Source: Thermoplasmata archaeon (GTDB lineage: Archaea; Thermoplasmatota; Thermoplasmata; Lutacidiplasmatales; UBA184). From it: DNA of 64,000 nucleotides. The stretch's first letter is position 1, and each line of letters begins with the position of its first letter. The stretch spans positions 1-64,000 of the forward strand of contig JAJYXQ010000032.1 of assembly GCA_021796385.1 (NCBI GenBank), in the 5' to 3' direction. Below the pieces are notes generated by a model. The model saw only the letters and a list, made by a program, of their open reading frames with translations, was not told where the DNA came from and ran no database searches. Both the position numbers and the translations under genes were made by a program. This document shows, piece by piece, positions 25,461 to 34,330 of this stretch.

Positions 25461-26696
25461 TCAGGACGGCACGGGATCCGGCCCGGTCCCTTTTCGAAAG
25501 ATCTTCGAACGGTAGAGGATCGGGATGGCGGCCACCGAGAATGCTGTCGCCAGCGTTGCCATCAGAAAGAGGCCGGTAGAACCCCCGATGGAGAGGGCAA
25601 TGGCTCCGACAAGCGGGCCCGAGCTCCAGAGCGTCGAATTCACCATCGAGAAGAAACCGAGGTACTCCCCCCGACGACCCGAAGGGGCCATGCCTCCGAC
25701 CCAGGAGAGCATGGCCGGGTTCATGAAGGCGAAGCCCACCCGGTAGGTGATCTGGGCCGGGAAGAGCTCCGGCCATGCGGTCGTGAAGAGGAAGATGAGG
25801 ATCGCTCCTAAGCTCACCGACGCCCCCAGCATCATCGCCCGGATCTCACCCATCTGGTCGACAAGGCGCCCGGCGCGTGCGGAAATGAGCGCCCCGACGA
25901 CCCATCCCGACATCGCAATGAGGCCGATGTCGAAGGCGGAAGCTCCGAGGACGTAGGCAAAGGCGCCGTAGAACGACACGACGGCGCCCCAGCCGATCGC
26001 ACGGATAGACACGGCGAAGGAGAAGGTGGCGAGCGGCTTCATCTCGCGGATCGCCCGGCGGCTAGGAGCGACGGGAACCTCGGCTTCGGACAGGAGGAAC
26101 ACAACGGTGAGGAGGGCCAAGGCCATCACCGTTCCGGCGACGACGAAGAGGGCGGCGAAGCCCCAGATCCCGATGAGGTACCCGGCCACGGGGAAGCCGA
26201 TGGCCGCCCCGAGGGCGCTTGCGGCCCCGAGCACGCCGTACCAACGTCCCCTCTCGCCCCTCCGGGTCGAATCCACGACATATGCATTCATCGCCGGTGA
26301 ACCGAAGGAGAGGACCCATTCCCCCACGATGAACGCCAGGGAAGGCCCCTCGAAACCGGGAAGGAAGGGGATGGAGATGAGGAGCGGCAGGGAGAGCGCC
26401 TCCCCCGCGATCAGAAAGGGGCGGCGACGCCGCAACCGGTCGGACCAGCGTCCGATGAGCGGGGAGAGCAGGCTTGCCCCAATGTACGCGACCGAGAGCG
26501 TCGCCAGCGCGAAGGTGAGGGGGGCATGCTTCTCTGTCACGAGGAAAAGTGCGAAGTAGATGGTGAACAGGCTTCCCCGATTGCTGGCGAGCAGGGAATA
26601 GAGCGCGAGCGCTGTGAGCGAGGAGCGCCGCGGACGGGGCCCCGGCATGGGGGATTGTCCCGTTGGAAGTGGGGCTTCTGAAATCGCTTCCTCCAC
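25461..26696 (-). CDS. Major facilitator superfamily transporter
   Basis: A 411-residue permease with twelve predicted membrane helices. The MFS loop 2-3 motif appears as 'LIGRWSDRLRRRRPFLIAG' (G-x-x-x-D-R-x-x-R-R) and its half-repeat copy as 'RAGRLVDQMGEIRAMMLG'. It probably exports a small molecule; the substrate is unknown. It starts 6 bp after the DUF131 gene and lies in the dph2 operon. Confidence 0.85.
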   Translation of the reverse strand: MEEAISEAPLPTGQSPMPGPRPRRSSLTALALYSLLASNRGSLFTIYFALFLVTEKHAPLTFALATLSVAYIGASLLSPLIGRWSDRLRRRRPFLIAGEALSLPLLISIPFLPGFEGPSLAFIVGEWVLSFGSPAMNAYVVDSTRRGERGRWYGVLGAASALGAAIGFPVAGYLIGIWGFAALFVVAGTVMALALLTVVFLLSEAEVPVAPSRRAIREMKPLATFSFAVSIRAIGWGAVVSFYGAFAYVLGASAFDIGLIAMSGWVVGALISARAGRLVDQMGEIRAMMLGASVSLGAILIFLFTTAWPELFPAQITYRVGFAFMNPAMLSWVGGMAPSGRRGEYLGFFSMVNSTLWSSGPLVGAIALSIGGSTGLFLMATLATAFSVAAIPILYRSKIFRKGTGPDPVPS

Positions 26697-26702
26697 GCGC
26701 TT

Positions 26703-27128
26703 TCAGACGAAAACGAAGAAGAGGATCAGCGCCAGCATGAGGATGATACCCATAGCCACGAGATAGGGCATCCAGGCAGGTCGGTTCCCGAAAACTACCG
26801 GGATGGGGCCGATGAGGAGGAATCCCCCATAGGATCTCCTGGTGCCTTCGGACCGGTCGGCTGAACCTCCCGTGGGCGACACGATGGGTGTCGCCGGCCC
26901 CAGCGCCACCTCATCTCCCGCCATGGAGGCCCATCCGAGGAACGTCAGGAAGAACCCCAAGACAAGGAGTAGCACCCCTAACGCAAGGTAGGGTGAGCTC
27001 CCGTAGAGTACCGGAACGATGAGCACCACGGCCACATGCGCGGAGCCGAAGAGGACCGCAAGGCTGAGAAAGGTAATCCCCCCGACGAGTACCGCGAGCC
27101 CCAACGCGAGAAGGTGCGATGACCTCAT
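26703..27128 (-). CDS. DUF131 archaeal membrane protein
   Basis: A 141-residue archaeal protein with about four membrane helices. The 'YGGFLLIGPIPVVFGNRP' segment is the hallmark of DUF131 (TIGR00304). The function is unknown. The ATG overlaps the dph2 stop by 4 bp, so it is translated with dph2. Confidence 0.8.
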   Translation of the reverse strand: MRSSHLLALGLAVLVGGITFLSLAVLFGSAHVAVVLIVPVLYGSSPYLALGVLLLVLGFFLTFLGWASMAGDEVALGPATPIVSPTGGSADRSEGTRRSYGGFLLIGPIPVVFGNRPAWMPYLVAMGIILMLALILFFVFV

Positions 27129-28120
27129 ACGAACGTATCAAACCGATAAGGAAGCAAGGGGCGGTCCCCAATGGCGGAGAGGAACTCGGGGGCGGTGAGC
27201 ATCGGGCGGTCGTAGAGCGCGGCGTCGTCGATCGCGATCCTAGGGCAAGCCGTCACCACATAGGCATCCAGCCTCCGCCCGATGAGATCGCGGGGATCGA
27301 GCCGGTCGAACGTCAGGATTCCAGCCTCCCGGCCGTGTGCACGGGCTTTGCCGACGAGCCGTTGGGCTAGCGGAGAGCGGCATTGGCCTGGAAAGGCGCT
27401 GACGAGGACGCCCCATTGCTTCGCATCCATCGCGGACTCGATGAGGAGAAGACGTTTCGCGACCATCGAATCCCGGTCGTAGGGCCCTTCGAGGGTGGCT
27501 TGCATGGGATCGAGGCTCCAGACCGGTTGCTCCACCGAGAGTGCAAGACCCACGGGATGGAACCGGCCCGTGGCGAGCAGTAAGAATCCGTCGACCCCTT
27601 TTGCAAGCGTGGTCGCTGCGGTGTAATTACATCCGAGGGCTTGGCCAGGATGGCCGAGACGCCGGCCGCCAGTCCCGATCTCGGCCGAGATCCCGTGCTC
27701 CGCCAGACGCTGCCGGAACGGTTCCAGGAGTTCGATGTGCTGGATCGATGCGACGAGCCCTAGCCTGTGGGGGAGCCCACCGTCAACCACGGTGCGCACA
27801 AGCTTCTCGATGTCCGCCGTACCCGCCCGCATCTCGACGTAATATTCCCTCATCGCTTGCGGCATGTTCGGGATCGGGGCATGACCCAAGGTGACGACCG
27901 CCTCGGCGGCCAAGGACTCTTCCCGGGAGGGCGGATCGCACGCACCGAAGCAGGCTCGGGTGGGAACGATCACATGGGCTCCCGTAAGTTCCTCGAGGCG
28001 TCGGGCGAGTTCGCCCGCGCCCGGCAAGAGGCCGGCCGGCACCTGAAGGGCGATCCGGCGGTACCCCGCCTTCTTCAGATCCCGGACGAGGTCGTCATCG
28101 ATCGCAGGGTAGAGCTTCAT
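27125..28120 (-). CDS. dph2: Diphthamide synthase Dph2 (radical SAM-type, first step)
   Basis: Catalyses transfer of the 3-amino-3-carboxypropyl group of SAM to a histidine of elongation factor 2. Archaeal Dph2 binds one 4Fe-4S cluster through three cysteines, one per domain; here they are in 'PTRACFGACDPP' (C57 or C61), 'LGCNYTAAT' and 'VTACPRIAIDD'. The length (331 aa) is normal. It is divergent from the polymerase gene and shares an AT-rich promoter with it. Confidence 0.92.
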   Translation of the reverse strand: MKLYPAIDDDLVRDLKKAGYRRIALQVPAGLLPGAGELARRLEELTGAHVIVPTRACFGACDPPSREESLAAEAVVTLGHAPIPNMPQAMREYYVEMRAGTADIEKLVRTVVDGGLPHRLGLVASIQHIELLEPFRQRLAEHGISAEIGTGGRRLGHPGQALGCNYTAATTLAKGVDGFLLLATGRFHPVGLALSVEQPVWSLDPMQATLEGPYDRDSMVAKRLLLIESAMDAKQWGVLVSAFPGQCRSPLAQRLVGKARAHGREAGILTFDRLDPRDLIGRRLDAYVVTACPRIAIDDAALYDRPMLTAPEFLSAIGDRPLLPYRFDTFV

Positions 28121-28147
28121 CGGACTTCTGGCCTTGCGAAGGCGCGG

Positions 28148-28160
28148 ACCTTATTTTAGC
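28148..28160. promoter_or_regulatory. Shared bidirectional TATA box, dph2 / DNA polymerase D large subunit
   Basis: 'ccttattttagc' lies about 25 bp before the polymerase ATG at 28179 on the plus strand and about 34 bp before the dph2 ATG at 28120 on the minus strand. It is the only AT-rich stretch in the 58-bp gap, so one box probably serves both genes. This repeats the layout seen at 16951-16972. Confidence 0.5.
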
Positions 28161-28178
28161 TCGTGGAATGCAAAGCCC

Positions 28179-31100
28179 ATGGAGGCGTACTTTGACTCTC
28201 TCGATAAGGAGGTCAAGCACGCCTATGGTGTCGCGGAAGCGGCCCGGCGGCGAGGACTCGATCCGGAGACCCGGGTCGAGATCCCGCTCGCGAGCGATCT
28301 GGCCTCGCGGGTAGAGAAGCTCTTGTCGGCCTGGCATGTGGAGGGGGTGGCCGATCGGATCCGCGAACTCTCAGCCCGGGACATTTCCCGGGACATGGTG
28401 GCCCTGACCATCGCACGGGAGCTGGCGATGGACCCGGCGCGGGGGGACCGGGAAAAGCGCCTTGATGTGGCCCTCAGGACGGGTCTCGCCATATTGACCG
28501 AGGGGATCTTGGTCGCACCCCTCGAGGGGCTCGTCGAAGCCAGGATCCGGGAGGACCCCGCCGGACCGTACGTGGACCTCTACTATGCCGGCCCCATCCG
28601 CGCCGCCGGGGGCACCGCCCAGGCCATTTCGGTCCTCATGGCGGATGTCGTACGTCGGCAGCTCAATCTCGCACCGTTCGTGGCCACGGAAGAAGAGGTC
28701 GGACGCTACAAGGAGGAGGTCCCGCTCTACAAACACCTGCAGCATCTGCAGTACTCCCCGACGGCGGAGGAGATCGAGGTGGCCGTCCGGAACATCCCAG
28801 TATGCATCAACGGTGAGGCCACCGAGGTGGACGAGGAGGTCACCGCGTTCCGGAACCTCAAGCGTGTGGACACGGCCGGTGTACGAGGGGGCGCCTGCCT
28901 TGTCCTCGCCGAGGGCATCTGCCAGAAGGCCCGAAAGCTGAGCTCGGTGGTCGAGAAGCTAGGCATCGATGGATGGGATTTCCTCAAGCAACTGGGCCGC
29001 AAGAGCACTTCAAGCGAGGAGGGACCGGTGCCAAAGTACCTGGCCGAGTCCGTAGGGGGACGGCCCATCCTAGCCTACCCGCACCGGAAAGGAGGGTTCC
29101 GCCTCATCTACGGGCGGTCTCGCACGAGCGGTCTGGCCGCCGCTTCTCTTAACCCGGCCACGATGACGCTCTTGGATGATTTCGTGGCCCTTGGAACGCA
29201 GCTCAAGACCGAGTATCCGGGAAAGGCGGCGGCGATCACCTCGTGCGACACGATAGAGGGACCCATCGTCCTGCTGAACAACGGAGACCTTGTGGCGGTC
29301 CACGATGCGGCCCGAGCGAAAGCGCTGCTCCCGTCCGTCCAGAAGATCGTGGACCTTGGGGAGATCCTCGTCTCCTACGGTGAATTCCTGGAGAACAACT
29401 ACCCCCTCGTCCCCGGCGCATACACTCTGGCATGGCACCTTGAGGAACTCCGGCGCAAGGGCGTCCCCATCGACCGCAGGGCGATCACCCCTAGCTGGGG
29501 CGAAGCGCTCGAAGACTCTCGGGTCCATATGGTTCCCCTCCATCCCCGTTTCAATCTCTTCTGGCACGACATTTCGACCGCCCAAGCGGGCTATCTTTCC
29601 GACATGGTGCTGGTGAAGGGCAGGGTCGAAGGGGGAACCCTTGTCCTCCCGGATGAGCGGGAGATCAAGGACCTTCTCATCATGCTGGGGCTTCTCCACA
29701 GTGTACGCGGCGGAGCGATCTATGTAGACCCTCTGCTTTCCCCGGCCTTCGTACATTGCCTCGGGTTGGACGAGCAGGATGGCCGGTTGGCACGACGGGC
29801 GGTCATCGAGGGGAACGCCCCGGACGCTACCGCCGAGGTGTCCCGGGTCACCGGGATCCGGATAAAGCCGCGGGGCCCTTCGCGGATCGGGGCGCGCGTC
29901 GGTCGGCCCGAAAAGGCACGCCTCCGCATGATGAAACCTCCGGTCCATACCCTCTTCCCCGTAGAAATGGCTGGAGGACCCCAGCGGGCCCTGAACAGCC
30001 TCTTGTCAAACGAGGGCGGGGGACGGGCGAATGTTTCGGTCGGCGTTCGCAAATGCCCGAAGTGTGGGCGCCAAACCCCGTGGAACCTCTGTTCCTGCGG
30101 TGAGCATACCGAACCCGTGGGGAAAAAGGTGGAGGTCGAGATCCCCGTGGGGGAGCTCTTCACCAACGCCTGCGCCCGGCTCCGGATCACCGATCCGCCC
30201 CTTGTGAAAGGGGTACGCGGGCTCATCTCCCGGACGCGGACACCGGAACCGGTCGAGAAGGGCATCCTGCGGGCCCAGCACGACATCTATGTCTATCAGG
30301 ACGGCACCAGCCGCATCGATCTCACCGATATCCCCTTGACCCATTTCCGCCCCGCTGAGATCAACCTTTCTGTGGAGCGGGCCAAGGAATTGGGCTACGA
30401 GACCGATGTGACCGGGGCGCCCCTGAGCGACTCTACACAACTGCTCGAGCTCCGTCCGCAGGACATCGTCGTTTCTTCAGACACTGGAGAATACCTGCTT
30501 CGCCTCTCCCGGTTCCTCGACCAAGAGCTTGTCCGCCTCTACGGGCTCGAACCCTACTATGAGGCCGAGACGCCCACCGACCTGATCGGTCACCAGGTGA
30601 TGGCCCTCGCCCCGCACACGTCCGGTGCCGTGCTCGGAAGGATCATCGGGTACACGGAGGTTGAGGGATGTTTTGCCCACCCCGCCTTCCACGCCTCCAA
30701 ACGGCGCAATTGCGACGGGGATGAGGATTCCGTGACCCTGCTCCTCGATGGCTTGCTGAACTTCTCGTTCGCGTACCTCCCCGAGACCCGAGGTGGGCTC
30801 ATGGACAAGCCCCTGGTCCTGACCACGCGCCTCGACCTGAGCGAGGTGGACAAGGAGGCGCAGAACGTGGACATCCTCTCGACGTATCCGCTAGAGTTTT
30901 ACGAGGCCGCGGAGCGCCGGCAGCGACCGAAGGATGTCGAACCGCTCATGGAAACGGCAGGACGGCATCTGAAAGAACCTGCACGGCAGTTCTCGGGATA
31001 CGGCTTCACCCACGACACGACCGACATCGCCCTTGGGCCGACTCGGTCCGCGTACCGGGAGAGCGAAGGGATGGCCAGCGTGGTGGCCCAGTCGATGTCG

Positions 31101-31499
31101 GTGGTCTCGAAGATCTCCGCCGTGAACCTAGGAGAGGCCGTGGCCATGGTGCTCAACCACCACTTCCTGCCCGACATCATGGGCAACATGAAGAGCTATG
31201 CCACGCAGCACTTCCGGTGCCGGAAGTGCGGAGTATCGTACCGGCGGCCCCCGCTCCGTGGACTCTGCGCTTCCGTCACGGAAGGTGGGGTGTGTGACGG
31301 GGAATTGAGCCCGACGGTCTACGAAGGGGCCGTGACAAAGTACTTGGGGCTTTCCAAGGGCCTCGCGACGCAGGACGGGGTAGGAGACTACCTCAAACAG
31401 CGGGTCCAAATCCTGGAGGCCTCCATCCTGACTCTCTTCCCTCAGCCCCAGACCAGCCTCCAGACCTTCAGCGACGAGGACCCCGAGGAGAAGCTTTAG
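28179..31499 (+). CDS. polC: DNA polymerase D (PolII) large catalytic subunit DP2
   Basis: Catalytic subunit of the archaeal replicative D-family polymerase. The protein is 1,106 residues. Seen are 'YYAGPIRAAGGTAQAISVLMAD' region near residue 135, the zinc motif 'VRKCPKCGRQTPWNLCSCGEH', the catalytic 'KRRNCDGDEDSV' (two Asp that bind metal) near residue 845, and the C-terminal zinc finger 'CRKCGVSYRRPPLRGLCAS'. No intein is present, unlike in many euryarchaea. I chose the ATG at 28179 over the earlier frame start because of TATA spacing and family N-terminus ('MEAYFDSLDKEV'). The small subunit DP1 is not in the window. Confidence 0.96.
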   Translation: MEAYFDSLDKEVKHAYGVAEAARRRGLDPETRVEIPLASDLASRVEKLLSAWHVEGVADRIRELSARDISRDMVALTIARELAMDPARGDREKRLDVALRTGLAILTEGILVAPLEGLVEARIREDPAGPYVDLYYAGPIRAAGGTAQAISVLMADVVRRQLNLAPFVATEEEVGRYKEEVPLYKHLQHLQYSPTAEEIEVAVRNIPVCINGEATEVDEEVTAFRNLKRVDTAGVRGGACLVLAEGICQKARKLSSVVEKLGIDGWDFLKQLGRKSTSSEEGPVPKYLAESVGGRPILAYPHRKGGFRLIYGRSRTSGLAAASLNPATMTLLDDFVALGTQLKTEYPGKAAAITSCDTIEGPIVLLNNGDLVAVHDAARAKALLPSVQKIVDLGEILVSYGEFLENNYPLVPGAYTLAWHLEELRRKGVPIDRRAITPSWGEALEDSRVHMVPLHPRFNLFWHDISTAQAGYLSDMVLVKGRVEGGTLVLPDEREIKDLLIMLGLLHSVRGGAIYVDPLLSPAFVHCLGLDEQDGRLARRAVIEGNAPDATAEVSRVTGIRIKPRGPSRIGARVGRPEKARLRMMKPPVHTLFPVEMAGGPQRALNSLLSNEGGGRANVSVGVRKCPKCGRQTPWNLCSCGEHTEPVGKKVEVEIPVGELFTNACARLRITDPPLVKGVRGLISRTRTPEPVEKGILRAQHDIYVYQDGTSRIDLTDIPLTHFRPAEINLSVERAKELGYETDVTGAPLSDSTQLLELRPQDIVVSSDTGEYLLRLSRFLDQELVRLYGLEPYYEAETPTDLIGHQVMALAPHTSGAVLGRIIGYTEVEGCFAHPAFHASKRRNCDGDEDSVTLLLDGLLNFSFAYLPETRGGLMDKPLVLTTRLDLSEVDKEAQNVDILSTYPLEFYEAAERRQRPKDVEPLMETAGRHLKEPARQFSGYGFTHDTTDIALGPTRSAYRESEGMASVVAQSMSVVSKISAVNLGEAVAMVLNHHFLPDIMGNMKSYATQHFRCRKCGVSYRRPPLRGLCASVTEGGVCDGELSPTVYEGAVTKYLGLSKGLATQDGVGDYLKQRVQILEASILTLFPQPQTSLQTFSDEDPEEKL

Positions 31500-31522
31500 G
31501 CTCGGCGGTCTCTTCCGCCGAC

Positions 31523-31597
31523 GGGCTCGTGGGGTAGTCTGGACCATCCTGATGGCCTTCGGAGCCATCGACCCGGGTTCGAATCCCGGCGAGCCCG
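31523..31597 (+). tRNA. tRNA-Arg (anticodon TCG)
   Basis: The 75-nt segment folds as a tRNA: acceptor GGGCTCG pairs with CGAGCCC, the T arm is CCGGG-TTCGAAT-CCCGG, and the anticodon stem ATGGC/GCCAT holds the loop CTTCGGA with T33 and anticodon TCG. The discriminator is G and no CCA is encoded. The D stem is short. The anticodon loop context is that of other archaeal tRNA-Arg(TCG). A recombinase gene starts 42 bp downstream, so the 3' half is the likely insertion site of the element. Confidence 0.88.
31560..31597 (+). other. Candidate attL of the integrated element (tRNA-Arg 3' end)
   Basis: Archaeal tyrosine recombinases commonly insert elements at the 3' end of a tRNA gene and leave a copy of that end at the other border. 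A recombinase is directly adjacent here and accessory genes follow for more than 30 kb. I did not find a second copy of the T-arm/acceptor sequence in the window, so the right border is outside it or has decayed. Confidence 0.45.
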
Positions 31598-31607
31598 TTC
31601 CCAAAAG

Positions 31608-31616
31608 GGTATAAAC
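31608..31616 (+). promoter_or_regulatory. Integrase TATA box
   Basis: 'ggtataaac' lies about 27 bp before the ATG at 31639, the leaderless spacing for archaea. It follows the tRNA 3' end by 11 bp, so the promoter lies on the element side of the presumed junction. Confidence 0.5.
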
Positions 31617-31638
31617 TCCTGTGCCCTTCCCTTACTTG

Positions 31639-33162
31639 ATGCCGAGATTTGGTCCACACCACGACCGTCTTCTACAAACTCCAGCCATTCGAAGATGGCA
31701 TCAGAACGTTTCCCAAGGGTCCCCCATCACGGCGGATGTCAACCTCCGGAGGCTCGGGGCATTCTGCATTCAAATGCGGACCACTCCCGAGAATTTGCTG
31801 AAACTAAAGGAGGAAAGGTTGCACAACCTCTTCCTCGACTTTGTCAATGAGGAGACAAAAAAGGGTCGGACGGGCTCCTATATCAAGAGTACCCTGACAG
31901 CCGTTCGATCTTGGCTGGCACACAATGGGATTCAGGTCAGGCGTCCGGTAAAAGTGAAGGGGGCTCAAGCCACCCCGACGTTGCAGGACGAACGCGTCCC
32001 AACCCAAGAGGAGCTTCATCGAATATTCCTTAGCGCCACGCCAAAGGAACGTGTCGCTTGTGCCCTGATGGCACATTCTGGTGTTCGCCCGGAAGTCATT
32101 GGCAATTATCTCGGGAACGATGGCCTACGACTGAAGGATATTCCAGAATTGCATGTGGAAGGTAAGTTGGTGACATTCCAGACGACCCCCGCTATGATTG
32201 TCATCCGGCCCGAACTGTCTAAAGCCCGAAACAAGTACTTCACGTTCCTATCTGATGAGGGCTGCTCTTACGTTAGGGACTATCTTGAACAGCGCCTAAG
32301 TAATGGGGAGCGGCTCGAGGCAGGATCGGCGCTAGTGACTCCAAATGTCAAGGTCAAGGAATTCATACGGACAACCAACGTATGTGATGGAATCAGAAGG
32401 GCGATCCGAACTGCTTCCTTCCAGTGGCGTCCGTATGTTCTTCGGGGCTACTTCGATACCCAGCTTCTCATGGCCGAGAGCAAGGGGAAAGTGGCTCACG
32501 ACTACCGAGTGTTCTGGATGGGTCACAAAGGCAGCATGGAGGCCCGATACACCACCAACAAGGGCCGGCTACCCTCCGACCTTGTGAATGACATGCGGGA
32601 TGCCTACCGGCGATGCCTGCCCTTTCTGGAGACCACCTCCACGACTTCCAGGGAGGACGTGCCCAAGCAGGTAGCGATTGCCATGCTGCAACTTGCTGGA
32701 TTCGACGAGGAAGAAATCGAGAAGATGGACCTGAACGATCTTGCGGCCATCCGAGACCAAGTCAGGGACCGGTTGGGGGCGTCGAGTGGCCCCACACAGG
32801 AGGTTGTCCCCATAGGCGAGGTTTCCCAGAGGCTCGCAGCGCGGTGGCAGTTCGTGGCGGCGCTCGGACCCACCCAGGCCATCGTCACTTCGCCTTCCAG
32901 TCCACGTACTCCACCCACTCCTGCAGTCTCCGCCTTGCCTCTGCGTGCGGCAGCCAGTCCGGTTCCCCCTGCAGGGCAAAGCGCAGTGGGTGGTTCTCGG
33001 GTAGGAGGGGAACCTGCCTCTTCAGTGACCGGAGGTCCTTCATCGACTCTGCCCTTACCTCCGAGGGCTTCGGGACAGCTTGGGGAAGCGCATTCGGTGG
33101 GAGTGCACCGGTTGGAACCGCACCGGGGCTCACCAGAAGAAGATAGCCCTGGCCAGAGTTGA
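31639..33162 (+). CDS. Tyrosine recombinase / integrase
   Basis: Site-specific recombinase predicted to insert and excise the element at the adjacent tRNA. The 507-residue protein has an N-terminal SAM-like core-binding domain (about 20-105) and a catalytic domain with Arg150 ('HSGVRPEVIG'), Arg269 in 'PYVLRGYFDTQLL', His296 in 'WMGHKGS' and nucleophile Tyr304 in 'EARYTTNK'. A family-like C-terminal domain ends with 'WQFVAALGPTQAIVTSP' near residue 418. The last 90 or so residues are Pro/Ser-rich and are encoded on the opposite strand of a conserved gene (32885-33259), so the original stop was probably lost. GTG 31621 is an alternative start; ATG 31639 fits the TATA box. Confidence 0.88.
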   Translation: MPRFGPHHDRLLQTPAIRRWHQNVSQGSPITADVNLRRLGAFCIQMRTTPENLLKLKEERLHNLFLDFVNEETKKGRTGSYIKSTLTAVRSWLAHNGIQVRRPVKVKGAQATPTLQDERVPTQEELHRIFLSATPKERVACALMAHSGVRPEVIGNYLGNDGLRLKDIPELHVEGKLVTFQTTPAMIVIRPELSKARNKYFTFLSDEGCSYVRDYLEQRLSNGERLEAGSALVTPNVKVKEFIRTTNVCDGIRRAIRTASFQWRPYVLRGYFDTQLLMAESKGKVAHDYRVFWMGHKGSMEARYTTNKGRLPSDLVNDMRDAYRRCLPFLETTSTTSREDVPKQVAIAMLQLAGFDEEEIEKMDLNDLAAIRDQVRDRLGASSGPTQEVVPIGEVSQRLAARWQFVAALGPTQAIVTSPSSPRTPPTPAVSALPLRAAASPVPPAGQSAVGGSRVGGEPASSVTGGPSSTLPLPPRASGQLGEAHSVGVHRLEPHRGSPEEDSPGQS

Positions 33163-33259
33163 CCCTCTGGAACGGCAAGACCTCGACCTCACCATCAACA
33201 TCACTCCCTTCGGGCACTGGCACAAGCACAATGGCGAACCTCCTTCCGTTCACGGACAC
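32885..33259 (-). CDS. Small protein, paralog of 36640-36966
   Basis: A 124-residue protein of unknown function. It shares with the 36640-36966 product the N-terminal 'VLVPVPEG', the central 'DLRSLKRQVPLLPENHPLRFAL' region (20-residue excerpts not shown in full) and the C-terminal 'PDWLPHAEARRRLQEW'. Protein conservation on the minus strand shows this is the real coding strand, although it overlaps the 3' end of the integrase by 278 bp. I chose the GTG at 33259 by alignment to the paralog; a GTG at 33298 is possible. No catalytic motif was seen. Confidence 0.65.
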   Translation of the reverse strand: MSVNGRRFAIVLVPVPEGSDVDGEVEVLPFQRVNSGQGYLLLVSPGAVPTGALPPNALPQAVPKPSEVRAESMKDLRSLKRQVPLLPENHPLRFALQGEPDWLPHAEARRRLQEWVEYVDWKAK

Positions 33260-33434
33260 AGCCTTCAAGTATAGGGAGAGGCTGCGTCTACTTGCCACCA
33301 GCGAAGAGAACTCCCTCCTCCTTGCCCAGCAGAAGAGCGCAACTCATCCCCCAAGCAAAGACCATACTTGTTGCGCTCGGAAAGATGGGGTCTTGGCCAA
33401 CGACCCGTGGGTGGATTCTCTAGTGGAAGTTGGG

Positions 33435-34238
33435 TTAGACCTCAAGTTGCATGGCTGATTCCCCAAATGTGCAGAGCATTGCCATGTGCCGACCCTGGTC
33501 TGTGAGTTTAAGCATCCTTTCGCTTCCCGCGGATTCAACTTCCACAAACTTCCATTCGAGCAGCTTCTTGACAACCCTGCGATTCAAAGTAACATTGGAT
33601 AGGTTACGAGGTACCCCCCTTTTCCCATCCTTCGGTTTCTTCGGAATCTCGTATCCCTTTGAGCCGCGCTTGCTTAATAGGTCGATACACGCCGTATATG
33701 ACAGTGTGCCTCCGGGAGCGTTTGACAATGCCCACAAAACTACCCGCGAATCTCCCTGCGGAATGGGAAGTCTGAAGAACGGTATCTCCACGGGATCCCC
33801 AGACATCCCGATAGAAAGGCCATGTTCCATTCGATCCTTCTCAGTGCGAGAATAGTCATCGGCGACTGGATAATAGAGTAAGCCGGTGTGGCTGCTCAGA
33901 TGAGCCATTGCAACCAACATTGAGGCCGCGGCCGCGACCTTCCCGGCTCCCGCGATGTTGATCATCAAAGTGTTGTTGGCCCTCTGTTCGGTCTGAACGA
34001 TGTCTGACATTTCCCTGAGAAGTCCACTCAGGTCGGAGTTTGCATCGACATCGTGGTGTTTGACATCGATTCCTTTCCTTTCCAGGAAGACCTTCACCAT
34101 GTCCAAGTAGTGCGACCTGACGGGGTCAGAGTCGGGCCTGCAAAGAAGGTGCACCCGGTGAGCATGCATCAAAGAAATCGGCCGAACAACCCTGTCGTAC
34201 TCCCACCCCAACGGAACAACGTGAACGATCCTTCTCAT
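33435..34238 (-). CDS. CARF-like / HFX_2341-type transcriptional regulator
   Basis: A 267-residue protein. The N-terminal domain starts 'MRRIVHVVPLGWEYDRVV' and contains 'HRVHLLCRP' and 'NTLMINIAGAGKVAAAASML', a Rossmann-like pattern resembling the HFX_2341/DUF6293 group, related to the CARF ligand-binding domains. The C-terminal 90 residues look like a winged helix ('NRRVVKKLLEWKFVEVESA' then a basic wing). The start ATG at 34238 is about 28 bp from an AT-rich 'cataagtatc' on the minus strand. A nucleotide-sensing regulator of the integrase or surface genes is an inference. Confidence 0.62.
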   Translation of the reverse strand: MRRIVHVVPLGWEYDRVVRPISLMHAHRVHLLCRPDSDPVRSHYLDMVKVFLERKGIDVKHHDVDANSDLSGLLREMSDIVQTEQRANNTLMINIAGAGKVAAAASMLVAMAHLSSHTGLLYYPVADDYSRTEKDRMEHGLSIGMSGDPVEIPFFRLPIPQGDSRVVLWALSNAPGGTLSYTACIDLLSKRGSKGYEIPKKPKDGKRGVPRNLSNVTLNRRVVKKLLEWKFVEVESAGSERMLKLTDQGRHMAMLCTFGESAMQLEV

Positions 34239-34330
34239 CACCCTTACGAGAGTGTGGATACTTATGATAGTATCGATAGCAAGATTCAAGCCAACTCGGA
34301 CCTTACTAAGAGCCTGACGGAAAGGTGGCA

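Noticed and set aside
28179-31499. Intein in DNA polymerase D large subunit
   Set aside because: The reading frame is about 1,106 residues, normal for an intein-free protein, and no splicing-junction or endonuclease motifs were seen near the catalytic NCDGDED motif.
31468-31662. Minus-strand open frame across the tRNA gene
   Set aside because: It is an artefact of the tRNA and its flanks; tRNA folding explains the sequence.
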